The translations under genes were made by a program, and so were the position numbers. From NCBI GenBank assembly GCA_947644185.1, contig CANRZC010000069.1:1-9652 (forward strand): a stretch of 9,652 nucleotides of DNA, in the 5' to 3' direction. The first letter of the stretch is position 1; each line of letters starts with the position of its first letter. A model generated the notes under the pieces. The model made no database searches and was not told the DNA's origin. It worked only from the letters and a program-made list of their open reading frames with translations. This DNA comes from an uncultured Acetatifactor sp. (GTDB lineage Bacteria > Bacillota > Clostridia > Lachnospirales > Lachnospiraceae). Shown piece by piece: positions 1 to 6,310 of this stretch.

Positions 1-2
1 CA

Positions 3-806
3 GACACACTGTATATGGTGGAATTTGGCCATAGTATCCCATTTCCTGGGACACGCGTGGGCCCCAGGGTTCGGGAGCAATACCTGATGCATTTTCTCCT
101 ACAGGGATCCGGTTACTTTGATGCAGTCCCCATCAGGGCTGGCAATGGTTTTCTCATCTGCCCCAATGAAAACCACACCTTTGTCACAGACCAGGAAGGA
201 ACCTGGGAACATTGCTGGTTTGGTTTCCATGGAACAGACGTAAAACGCTTTTTGTCTGCCTATGGAATTGCCCCCACTAATCACGTCTTCTCCTTTCGCA
301 ATGTCTCGCAGCTAAGACAGGCTTGCAAACGTCTGTGCTATGAGACAAAGCCCACAGGGATCTCAGAGCTCACCCTGCAGTCCCTCCTGTATTATGCCAT
401 ATCCCTGAGACAGGATGTGACGCAAACTCAGGACAGACCTCTGAGCAGGCAGGACAATTATGTAAACCAAGCTGTTACATTCATGAGAAATGGGTATTCA
501 GAACCCCTATCTATTGCAGAACTGGCAAAGCAGATCAATATCTCACAAAAATACCTATGGAAAATTTTCACAGAAAAAATGGGAATGTCCCCGCAAAAGT
601 ATCTTCTTGAACTGCGCATGGATGCCGCCAAACGCTATCTGTGCTCTACGGATATCTCCATCTCTGAGGTGGCATGTTCTGTAGGGTATACCGATGTGGT
701 GACATTTATCCAAAATTTCAAGAACAACACTTCCTGCACGCCCTCCCAATACCGGAAGAAATTCCGAGCTATGGAGCAGGAAGCATCCGGGGAGTCATAT
801 CCCTGA
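3..806 (+). CDS. AraC-family transcriptional regulator, 5' end cut by window edge
   Basis: DNA-binding regulator of the AraC/XylS family with an N-terminal cupin-like sensor domain. Numbered from the first ATG (base 15), residues 1 to about 85 resemble an AraC ligand-binding domain (GPRVREQYLMHFLLQG, then a glycine/aromatic beta-barrel pattern). Residues about 150-250 hold the two helix-turn-helix units: LSIAELAKQINISQKYL (165-181) and ISEVACSVGYTDVVTF (216-231), ending in the typical TPSQYRKKF. The reading frame stays open upstream of base 15, there is no ribosome site before that ATG, and family members normally have more residues ahead of this point, so the true start probably lies outside the window. 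Proteins of this type often sense sugars. Control of the nearby pentose operon is possible but only inferred, since the genes converge and are not adjacent. The family call is firm; the effector is unknown. Confidence 0.92.
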   Translation, partial: DTLYMVEFGHSIPFPGTRVGPRVREQYLMHFLLQGSGYFDAVPIRAGNGFLICPNENHTFVTDQEGTWEHCWFGFHGTDVKRFLSAYGIAPTNHVFSFRNVSQLRQACKRLCYETKPTGISELTLQSLLYYAISLRQDVTQTQDRPLSRQDNYVNQAVTFMRNGYSEPLSIAELAKQINISQKYLWKIFTEKMGMSPQKYLLELRMDAAKRYLCSTDISISEVACSVGYTDVVTFIQNFKNNTSCTPSQYRKKFRAMEQEASGESYP

Positions 807-834
807 TGAGTATCTGCAGCACAGCATACGAAAA

Positions 835-868
835 CGGCAGCGCTATCCGCGCTGCCGCTTAATTTTTT
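835..868 (+). terminator. Rho-independent terminator, probably bidirectional
   Basis: A perfect 9-bp stem (CGGCAGCGC at 835-843, GCGCTGCCG at 849-857) with a 5-base loop TATCC is followed on the plus strand by CTTAA and six T (863-868). It lies 28 bases after the stop of the AraC-type gene. On the minus strand the same hairpin is followed by four T (bases 834-831), so it can also end the transcript of the converging dehydrogenase gene, though with a shorter U-tract. Confidence 0.88.
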
Positions 869-885
869 CTATAGGATGTCATCCC

Positions 886-1788
886 TCATCCACCATACAC
901 ATTTCGAAAAGCCCAATAAGTTTTTGCCATGCCCTCCCCTATCTCCGTGTAATGCAATCCCAACTGTATCTTCCCCTTTTCATTTGAATGCAGCTCTGTC
1001 TCCGCCTCCGTCACCGGGAAGGGAAGAGGCACGCCCTGGCTTTCCGCCTCCTGCACTGTCAGCGGGATTTCTGCCACCTCTGCCTCCGAGGCCTTTCGCA
1101 GCTCGTGAAAAAAGGCGTCATACGTCAAGATTTCCTCCCCACACAGATTGTAGGCCTGCCCGTAAGCCTTTGGATTCAGCAGACATTTCATGACAGCCTC
1201 CGCGGCGTCCTTTATATACACGAACTGGAAGGAGCCTGTGGCATCTGTGATATGGGGCAGGACATGGTTTTGTACCATCAGCTGGATATAAACGGATTCC
1301 CTGGGGGCATAGTTGTAGGGTCCATAGAGAATCGCCGGGCGAAGCACCGTGTAGTTTATTTCTCTTTTGCCGCATTCCTCCCGAAGCTCTCGCTCCAAAG
1401 CCACTTTCCCCCCAATGTATGCGCCTGCCTCCCCAGGCAAGGCTCTGCTCTCCAGCGGGGTCTCCTCCCCCTTAAAGCCTCTTATGCCTCTCTCATATAC
1501 GTCCACGGTGCTGATGAAAATGTACTGCCCAATTTTCCCCGGCATATTCTCAAGCACCCTCTGGATATCTCCTGGCTGGTAGGCGCAGAAATCTACCACG
1601 CAATCGTAATCTTCTTTTACAGCTCTCCACAGCTCTGCATTCTTCCGATCTCCTGTTATCTGCTCCGCTCCCAGTTCTCTCATGGAGTAGGTTCCCCGGT
1701 TCACCACGATGACTCTATGCTCCTTTGTGGCCAGCATCACGAAGACTCTGCCAAAAAAGTAGCTGCCTCCTATGACTAAAATTTTCAT
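886..1788 (-). CDS. NAD-dependent epimerase/dehydratase family protein (extended SDR)
   Basis: Rossmann-fold oxidoreductase of the extended short-chain dehydrogenase type, 300 aa, substrate unknown. The N-terminus MKILVIGGSYFFGR carries the nucleotide-binding glycines in the GGxxFFG form (7-13) in place of the classic TGxxGxxG. An acidic D66 ends a hydrophobic strand (CVVDFCAY). FISTVDVYE (91-99) is the active-site Ser/Thr strand, and AYIGGK (123-128) holds the catalytic pair Y124 and K128. LRPAILYGPYNY (149-160) is the conserved proline-containing strand after the active site. An AGGAG ribosome site lies 4 bases before the ATG. The gene lies 145 bases after the transketolase operon on the same strand, with terminator-like hairpins between, so co-transcription is uncertain. 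Related proteins act on nucleotide sugars or are uncharacterised; no substrate can be named from sequence. Confidence 0.85.
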   Translation of the reverse strand: MKILVIGGSYFFGRVFVMLATKEHRVIVVNRGTYSMRELGAEQITGDRKNAELWRAVKEDYDCVVDFCAYQPGDIQRVLENMPGKIGQYIFISTVDVYERGIRGFKGEETPLESRALPGEAGAYIGGKVALERELREECGKREINYTVLRPAILYGPYNYAPRESVYIQLMVQNHVLPHITDATGSFQFVYIKDAAEAVMKCLLNPKAYGQAYNLCGEEILTYDAFFHELRKASEAEVAEIPLTVQEAESQGVPLPFPVTEAETELHSNEKGKIQLGLHYTEIGEGMAKTYWAFRNVYGG

Positions 1789-1904
1789 GTGTCTCCTCTT
1801 TTCCTCAACACCGCCAAATCCTCTTCCAATTCTTCCTCTGTTTCATCAAAGTATGGCAGACAAAAACCGGCAGCCCATGAAACTTCCTCACAGTCTGCCG
1901 ATTC
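1785..1904 (-). other. Start-less open frame running into the dehydrogenase start
   Basis: This 39-codon open frame follows a TAG at 1907-1905 and ends at a TGA that overlaps the dehydrogenase ATG (ATGA). Its translation is acidic near the end (YFDETEEELEEDLAVLRKRG). There is no ATG in frame and no ribosome site ahead, and its frame differs from both flanking genes. It may be a gene remnant or chance. The AGGAG used by the dehydrogenase falls inside it. Confidence 0.2.
1862..1903 (-). terminator. Terminator-like hairpin after transketolase genes
   Basis: Read on the minus strand, AATCGGCAG (1903-1895) can pair with CTGCCGGTT (1873-1865), nine pairs including one T-G, followed by three further T. 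The loop is long (21 bases), which weakens the call. The same 5' arm can instead pair as GGCAGAC/GTCTGCC with bases 1861-1855, an alternative structure without a U-run. It lies about 30 bases after the transketolase stop and upstream of the dehydrogenase gene, so it could end or reduce transcription between them. Confidence 0.35.
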
Positions 1905-1917
1905 CTATTACACTAAT

Positions 1918-1931
1918 TGCCGCTTGCGGCA
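1918..1931 (-). other. Small GC-rich hairpin just after the transketolase stop
   Basis: TGCCGCTTGCGGCA is a perfect inverted repeat two bases past the transketolase C-subunit stop codon. In RNA it would form about five pairs with a CAAG-type tetraloop. No U-run follows, so it is more likely a 3'-end stability element or part of the adjoining terminator region than a terminator alone. Confidence 0.35.
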
Positions 1932-1933
1932 GC

Positions 1934-2878
1934 TTATACGAATTCCTTCACAGACTTGTACACGCCCTCTGCGTCCAGACCATACTTCTGTACCAGCGCC
2001 GCCGCGGAGCCAGACTCGCCGAACACATCCTGCATGCCCAGCTTCTTTACCCTGGTGGGAAGGTTCGCGCTCAGGCAATCGCAAACTGCGCTGCCAAGGC
2101 CTCCTATGACAGAATGCTCCTCCACCGTGACTACCTTTCCAGTCTTCTTCGCACTGTTTATAATGATCTCCTCGTCCAAAGGCTTGATGGTGCAGATGCT
2201 GACCACCTCAGCGCTGATGCCATCTGCCTCCAAAAGCTTTGCCGCGCCTATGGCAGAATCCACACAGATCCCTGTAGCAACAATGGTTACATCCGTGCCC
2301 TCTCTCACAATGGAGCCCTTTCCAATCTCAAAATGGTAATCCGGTCTGTCATTGATCACAGGCACGGCCGCCCGACCAAAGCGGATGTACACAGGCCCCT
2401 CATACTCCAATGCGGCGCGGACAGCGGCTTTGGCCTCCACATCGTCCGCAGGACACATAACCACCATGCCGGGAATGGTCCGCATCAGGGCAATGTCTTC
2501 GTTGCACTGGTGGGTGGCACCGTCCTCGCCCACTGTGATACCTGCATGGGTGGCCCCGATCTTTACATTTAAATGGGGATATCCCACAGAATTGCGCACC
2601 TGCTCAAAGGCTCTGCCAGCAGCGAACATGGCAAAGGAGCTCACAAAGGGAATTTTCCCCACCAGAGAAAGTCCTGCCGCCACACCTATCATGTTTGATT
2701 CTGCGATGCCACAGTCGATATGTCTGTCTGGATATGCTTTCTTAAAAATGCTGGTCTTGGTAGCCGCGGCCAAATCCGCGTCCAGCACTACCAGATTGGG
2801 GAATTCCTCCGCCAGTTCCTTCAATGCATTGCCATAGCTTTCACGGGTTGCGACTTTTTTCATCGTATTCTCTGCCAT
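1934..2878 (-). CDS. Transketolase, C-terminal subunit (split transketolase)
   Basis: Second half of a two-gene transketolase (EC 2.2.1.1), 314 aa. It supplies the pyrimidine-binding domain and the C-terminal domain of the cytosolic enzyme that moves two-carbon units between sugar phosphates. The conserved glutamate that activates thiamine diphosphate is E60 in DCGIAESNMIG. The pyrimidine/substrate region includes FAAGRAFEQVRNSV (85-98) and GEDGATHQCNED (117-128). The C-terminal domain starts near 190 (VTIVATGICVDSAI, IKPLD, TVEEHSVIGGLGSAV). The ATG at 2878 overlaps the TGA of the N-terminal subunit by one base (TGATG), indicating coupled translation and equal subunit supply. A GTG at 2881 is the alternative start; the ATG is preferred, with AGGTGAGG upstream. 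The related DXS C-half fold was considered, but the pairing with a transketolase N-half and AraD favours transketolase. Confidence 0.95.
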   Translation of the reverse strand: MAENTMKKVATRESYGNALKELAEEFPNLVVLDADLAAATKTSIFKKAYPDRHIDCGIAESNMIGVAAGLSLVGKIPFVSSFAMFAAGRAFEQVRNSVGYPHLNVKIGATHAGITVGEDGATHQCNEDIALMRTIPGMVVMCPADDVEAKAAVRAALEYEGPVYIRFGRAAVPVINDRPDYHFEIGKGSIVREGTDVTIVATGICVDSAIGAAKLLEADGISAEVVSICTIKPLDEEIIINSAKKTGKVVTVEEHSVIGGLGSAVCDCLSANLPTRVKKLGMQDVFGESGSAAALVQKYGLDAEGVYKSVKEFV

Positions 2879-3720
2879 CACGCCTCACCTGCTTTCTCTA
2901 ATTCTGCGCCGATTTTCTCCAGGTCGGCCATTGCCACCTTATATTCCTCGTCGTTAGGCGCTTTCCCGTGCCAGTCCACACTTCCCTCCATAAAGGAGAC
3001 CCCCTTGCCTTTCAGACTGTGCATCACGATACAGGTAGGCATTCCCTTTGTCTGTCTGGCCTCCTGGAAGGCTGCGCGAAGTGCGTCGAAATCATGGGCG
3101 TCCACATTGATCACATGGAAATTAAATGCCTCAAACTTCTTGTCAATGGGGTAGGGCGAGCAAACCTGGTCAACGGGGCCATCGATCTGCAGTCCATTGT
3201 TGTCCACAATGACGCAGAGATTGTCCAGCTTCCGAAAGCCTGCAAACATAGCAGCCTCCCACACCTGTCCCTCCTCTATCTCGCCATCTCCTAGCAGGGT
3301 ATAGACACGGAAATCCTTACCGTCCAGCTTTCCGCCCATTGCCATGCCCACTGCTGCGGAGACCCCCTGCCCCAGAGAGCCTGACGACATATCCACTCCT
3401 GGGATATGGATGCAGGGGTGTCCTTGCAGATAGGAGCCCAGCTTGCGCAATGTAGTCAGATCCTCCACCGGGAAGAATCCCCTGTTTGCCAGCGCTGAAT
3501 ACAGGCCTGGCGCATTATGCCCCTTTGACAGCACAAAGCGATCTCTGTCCTCCTTGTCTGGATCCTTTGGGTCAATATTCATCTCTTCAAAATATAAATA
3601 CGTAAACACATCTGCAGAGGAAAGGGAGCCTCCGGGATGTCCTGCCTTTGCGCTGTGAACCGCCGTGATAATACCCTTTCGCACATCATTGGCGCGCTTT
3701 TGCAGTTCTAAATTATCCAT
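2878..3720 (-). CDS. Transketolase, N-terminal subunit (split transketolase)
   Basis: First half of the two-gene transketolase, 280 aa: the thiamine-diphosphate pyrophosphate-binding domain. Visible landmarks are GHPGG (27-31), LSKGH (64-68), GSLGQG (114-119) and the ThDP/Mg motif running from GDGEIEEGQVWEAA (144-157) to the NN at 174-175, followed by GKG (238-240). The frame can be extended 12 codons upstream, but MDNLELQ at base 3720 is chosen because GGAGGAG lies right before it and homologues begin with a similar helix. It works only with the C-terminal subunit encoded directly downstream. In this operon it takes D-xylulose 5-phosphate from the AraD step into the non-oxidative pentose phosphate pathway. 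Complete, with no missing key residue seen. Confidence 0.95.
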   Translation of the reverse strand: MDNLELQKRANDVRKGIITAVHSAKAGHPGGSLSSADVFTYLYFEEMNIDPKDPDKEDRDRFVLSKGHNAPGLYSALANRGFFPVEDLTTLRKLGSYLQGHPCIHIPGVDMSSGSLGQGVSAAVGMAMGGKLDGKDFRVYTLLGDGEIEEGQVWEAAMFAGFRKLDNLCVIVDNNGLQIDGPVDQVCSPYPIDKKFEAFNFHVINVDAHDFDALRAAFQEARQTKGMPTCIVMHSLKGKGVSFMEGSVDWHGKAPNDEEYKVAMADLEKIGAELEKAGEA

Positions 3721-3723
3721 TTT

Positions 3724-3730
3724 CTCCTCC
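3724..3730 (-). promoter_or_regulatory. Ribosome binding site fixing the transketolase N-subunit start
   Basis: GGAGGAG on the minus strand, three bases (AAA) before the ATG at 3720. This strong site selects that ATG over the in-frame upstream starts at 3732 and 3756, which have no comparable site. Confidence 0.75.
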
Positions 3731-3744
3731 ATTTCTGCCACATT

Positions 3745-3777
3745 GCCCGCCAGCAAATATAGGGAGCGCCAGTGGGC
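3745..3777 (-). other. Hairpin between araD and transketolase genes
   Basis: In the 80-base gap, minus-strand GCCCACTGGC (3777-3768) can pair with GCTGGCGGGC (3754-3745), with one A-C mismatch and two G-T pairs around a 13-base loop. No U-run follows. It could be an intercistronic stability or processing element; it may also be chance. Confidence 0.25.
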
Positions 3778-3800
3778 ATGTGACCTATCCTACGTCATTT

Positions 3801-4499
3801 TTATACATGCTGCCCATAGTAGGCATTTGCGCCATGCTTCCTGTAATAGTGCTTATCCATCAGTTCCTGGGGTGCGGACTGGACATGATGGTTGATGGAC
3901 TCTGTGCGATAAGCCATCTTTGCCACTTCCTCCAAAACCACCGCATTGTGCACGGCTTCTGCCGCGTCCTTTCCCCAAGTGAAGGGGCCATGGTTCTTGC
4001 AAAGCACTGCGGGCACAGACAGCGGATCCTTACACATCCGCAGGAATTCACTCACAATCAGTCGCCCGGTATTTTTCTCGTAATTCTCCGAAATTTCATC
4101 CGCTGTCAGGCATCTGACGCAGGGCACTTCGCCGTATATGTAATCCGCGTGGGTGGTTCCATAGCAGGGAATGCTCCGCCCGGCCTGGGCCCAGCTGGTG
4201 GCATAGGAGGAATGGGTATGCACAATGCCTCCTATCTCCGGAAATGCCTTATAAAGCTCCGCATGGGTGGCGGTGTCGGAGGAAGGATTGTAGCGTCCCT
4301 CTACCTTCTTGCAGTCCAAATCTACTACAACCATGTCATCCGGCGTTAGTTTGTCATACTCTACCCCGCTGGGCTTGATGACAAACAGACCGCTCTCCCG
4401 GTCCATAGCGCTGACATTGCCCCAGGTAAATGTCACAAGACCGTACTTTGGCAGCTCCAGATTGGCTTCACAGACAATTTTTTTCAGTTCCTCTAACAT
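3801..4499 (-). CDS. araD: L-ribulose-5-phosphate 4-epimerase
   Basis: Cytosolic zinc enzyme (EC 5.1.3.4) of the class II aldolase/AraD fold that converts L-ribulose 5-phosphate to D-xylulose 5-phosphate by retro-aldol cleavage and rejoining. At 232 aa it is almost the same length as E. coli AraD (231 aa). The active-site residues known for that enzyme occur here offset by one position: zinc ligands H94, H96 (VHTHS) and H170 (KNHGPFTWG), D75 (SSDTATH), D119 (THADYIYGE) and Y228 near the C-terminus. TWGNVSA (25-31) and IKPSGVEYDKL (41-51) are phosphate-binding stretches. The start at 4499 has AGGAG seven bases upstream; longer versions of the frame reach into the kinase gene and lack family similarity. 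UlaF/SgbE-type epimerases are close relatives, but the pentulokinase neighbour supports an arabinose-type role. Confidence 0.95.
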   Translation of the reverse strand: MLEELKKIVCEANLELPKYGLVTFTWGNVSAMDRESGLFVIKPSGVEYDKLTPDDMVVVDLDCKKVEGRYNPSSDTATHAELYKAFPEIGGIVHTHSSYATSWAQAGRSIPCYGTTHADYIYGEVPCVRCLTADEISENYEKNTGRLIVSEFLRMCKDPLSVPAVLCKNHGPFTWGKDAAEAVHNAVVLEEVAKMAYRTESINHHVQSAPQELMDKHYYRKHGANAYYGQHV

Positions 4500-4539
4500 G
4501 ACAATTCTCCTTTCACATTCTACTGTATCATTCCGCACA

Positions 4540-6150
4540 TCATCCCACTGCCAGGCCTTCCACAGCCGCCTTTTCAGCGGGAAGCGTGCTCTTATATTTC
4601 TCGATAAAGACATCAAATCCAGCCACATCCTCCGGCTTCGGCGCAATGGTGGTGCCGGTCTGTCCCGCGAAGATTTTCTCGCTTAAGTAGTCCGGCAGGG
4701 TTTCCTTTTCTCCTTTTTCCTCCATGTAGGCTGCCAGCACTGCCATGCCCCATGCGCCGCCCTCGCTTGCGGTATCCATCACAGTCACAGGCGCATTCAT
4801 GGCTGCTGCCATCAGCTGCTGTCCTACCACAGGCGTCTTGAACAGGCCGCCGTGTCCTGTCAGGGAGTCCACCTTCACCTGCTCTTCCTTTAGGAGGATA
4901 TCATTTCCGATCTTCAGGGTGGCCATAGCGCTGTAGAGATGGCTTCTCATAAAGTTGGCCAATGTAAATTTCGCATCCGGTGTGCGCACAAACAGAGGTC
5001 TGCCCTCATTTAAGCCTGTCACCGGCTCCCCGGAGAAATAATTGTATGCCATCAGGCCGCCGCAGTCCGTGTCTGCCGAAAGTGCCTCTCTGTACAGAAG
5101 ACCATACAATTGGTTTTTGTCCAGCTTCCCGGCACCTGGAAACTTCCCCATGAACTCTTCAAAGAGATTTACCCAGGCGTTCAAGTCCGAGGTGCAATTG
5201 TTGCAATGCACCATGGCCACAGGACTTCCGTCCGGGGTGGTAACCATGTCGATCTCCTCATGCACCTTGGCAAGAGGATGCTCTGTCACTACCATGGAGA
5301 ATATGGATGTGCCCGCAGAAATATTGCCGGTGCGTTTTCTCACGCTGTTGGTAGCTGTCATGCCAGTGCCCGCATCTCCCTCAGGAGGACACATAGGCGC
5401 ACCAGGCTGTAGTGTACCAGTGGGATCTAAAAGCTTCGCGCCCTCAGCCGTCAGGCACCCGGCCTTCTCCCCGGCGCAGAGTACGCCCGGCAGGATATCT
5501 TTTAGCTTCCAGCTAAAATGCCGATCCTCCACAAGGGCATCAAACTGTTCCAGCATCTTCGCATCATAGTTACAGGTATCAGAATCAATGGGGAACATGC
5601 CGGAGGCCTCGCCTACACCCAGCACCTTCTCCCCGGACAGCTGCCAGTGAATATAGCCGGCCAAAGTGGTGAAGAAAGCCACATCCTTCACATGCTCCTC
5701 CCCGCTTAAAATAGCCTGATACAGATGGGCAATGCTCCATCTCTGGGGAATATTGAACTGAAAAACAGGAAGCAGCTTCCTACAGGCCTCCTCGGTCATG
5801 GTGTTGCGCCATGTGCGGAAGGGCACCAATAGCTTTCCTGCAGCGTCAAAGGGCATATATCCGTGCATCATGCCGGAGAAGCCCAGAGCTGCCAATTTGG
5901 TAAGAGGCACATTATACTTTGTCTGTACATCCTCTGCCAGACTCTTGTAGCAGCCCCGCAGTCCCTCCCAGATATCATCCAGGCTGTAAGTCCAGATATT
6001 GTCCTCTAAGCGGTTCTCCCAGTCCCAGTTCCCCTGGGCTATGGGTTGATGCTTTTTGTCCACAAGGACAGCCTTGATACGGGTGGAGCCAAACTCCAGT
6101 CCCAAAACGGCCTGCCCCTCTTGAATCAGTTTTTTGATCTCTTCGCTCAT
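4540..6150 (-). CDS. FGGY-family pentulokinase, probable L-ribulokinase
   Basis: Sugar kinase of the FGGY family, 536 aa, that uses ATP to phosphorylate a ketopentose. The first actin-like domain opens with LGLEFGSTRIKAVLVD (16-31). GFSGMMHGYMP (90-100) and FRTWRNTMTEEA (111-122) are substrate-side segments. PEGDAGTGM (256-264) carries the likely catalytic base D259. ISAGTSIFSM (277-286), HGGLFKTPVVGQQLMAAA (433-450) and SEGGAWGMAVLAA (462-474) form the nucleotide-binding half. The ATG at 6150 has GAGAGG before it. It is the first gene of the operon, 40 bases from araD. Proteins like this are often labelled xylulokinase. From recalled work on clostridial arabinose genes, a similar non-AraB kinase is an L-ribulokinase (araK), and the araD neighbour fits that. 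Family certain; exact substrate inferred. Confidence 0.9.
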   Translation of the reverse strand: MSEEIKKLIQEGQAVLGLEFGSTRIKAVLVDKKHQPIAQGNWDWENRLEDNIWTYSLDDIWEGLRGCYKSLAEDVQTKYNVPLTKLAALGFSGMMHGYMPFDAAGKLLVPFRTWRNTMTEEACRKLLPVFQFNIPQRWSIAHLYQAILSGEEHVKDVAFFTTLAGYIHWQLSGEKVLGVGEASGMFPIDSDTCNYDAKMLEQFDALVEDRHFSWKLKDILPGVLCAGEKAGCLTAEGAKLLDPTGTLQPGAPMCPPEGDAGTGMTATNSVRKRTGNISAGTSIFSMVVTEHPLAKVHEEIDMVTTPDGSPVAMVHCNNCTSDLNAWVNLFEEFMGKFPGAGKLDKNQLYGLLYREALSADTDCGGLMAYNYFSGEPVTGLNEGRPLFVRTPDAKFTLANFMRSHLYSAMATLKIGNDILLKEEQVKVDSLTGHGGLFKTPVVGQQLMAAAMNAPVTVMDTASEGGAWGMAVLAAYMEEKGEKETLPDYLSEKIFAGQTGTTIAPKPEDVAGFDVFIEKYKSTLPAEKAAVEGLAVG

Positions 6151-6172
6151 AATTTACCTCTCTTCCGCTTCT

Positions 6173-6187
6173 ATGCATGATATGTAT
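6173..6187. promoter_or_regulatory. Imperfect palindrome in the kinase leader, possible operator
   Basis: ATGCATGATATGTAT matches its own reverse complement at 10 of 15 positions (ATRCAT...ATGYAT). It lies between the predicted transcription start (near 6192) and the kinase ribosome site, where a bound repressor would block the operon. Weak, and no specific regulator motif was recognised. Confidence 0.2.
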
Positions 6188-6198
6188 TTCTATCTATC

Positions 6199-6227
6199 AG
6201 TATAAAAAAAATATGCCGTAAAGTCAA
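6199..6227 (-). promoter_or_regulatory. Sigma-A promoter of the pentulokinase-araD-transketolase operon
   Basis: On the minus strand, TTGACT (-35, bases 6227-6222) is followed after exactly 17 bases by TATACT (-10, bases 6204-6199), each one mismatch from consensus. The spacer contains a run of T. Transcription would start near 6192, giving a leader of about 40 bases before the kinase ATG. No other equally good promoter was seen between the operon's genes. Confidence 0.8.
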
Positions 6228-6253
6228 TATTCTCTGGGAATTCTTGATAGAAG

Positions 6254-6281
6254 CATGACTGGCCTCCCTTGTTCATATATT
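6254..6281 (+). promoter_or_regulatory. Weak candidate promoter for the DUF885 gene
   Basis: TATATT at 6276-6281 resembles a -10 box, with the poorer -35 candidates CATGAC/ATGACT at 6254-6260 (spacing 15-16). A start near 6288 would fit translation from the TTG at 6311 and exclude the TTG at 6269. The -35 match is poor, so this is tentative. Confidence 0.25.
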
Positions 6282-6300
6282 GTAGCAACATCCTCTTTTC

Positions 6301-6306
6301 AGGTGA
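6301..6306 (+). promoter_or_regulatory. Ribosome binding site selecting a TTG start
   Basis: AGGTGA matches the 3' part of GGAGGTGA, the complement of the 16S rRNA tail, and sits four bases before the TTG at 6311. No ribosome site precedes the earlier in-frame TTG at 6269. Confidence 0.65.
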
Positions 6307-6310
6307 TTTT

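Noticed and set aside
988..1779. 263-codon open frame on the plus strand opposite the dehydrogenase gene
   Set aside because: It is the mirror of a well-supported SDR gene; its translation shows no family motif, is unusually rich in Leu, His and Cys, and no convincing ribosome site precedes it.
1772..2572. 266-codon open frame on the plus strand opposite the transketolase C-subunit gene
   Set aside because: Antisense shadow of a gene with clear ThDP-enzyme motifs; no recognisable domain of its own.
1934..3720. Two transketolase genes as a frameshifted single gene
   Set aside because: The break falls at the natural domain boundary, with a stop/start overlap and a complete start region for the second gene. 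Split transketolases of this form are normal in Clostridia and archaea.
3780..4349. 189-codon open frame on the plus strand opposite araD
   Set aside because: Shadow of araD, whose active-site residues are all present on the other strand; the glycine/histidine-rich translation looks like reversed coding sequence.
4500..4646. 49-codon N-terminal extension of AraD
   Set aside because: It would overlap the kinase 3' end, while the ATG at 4499 has a proper AGGAG and gives the normal AraD length with active-site numbering matching the known enzyme.
5042..5569. 175-codon open frame opposite the kinase gene
   Set aside because: Lies wholly inside the kinase gene on the other strand, with no ribosome site or family similarity.
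6151..6260. Catabolite-repression (cre) site near the operon promoter
   Set aside because: Looked for a TGWAANCGNTNWCA-type match on both strands around the promoter and found none.
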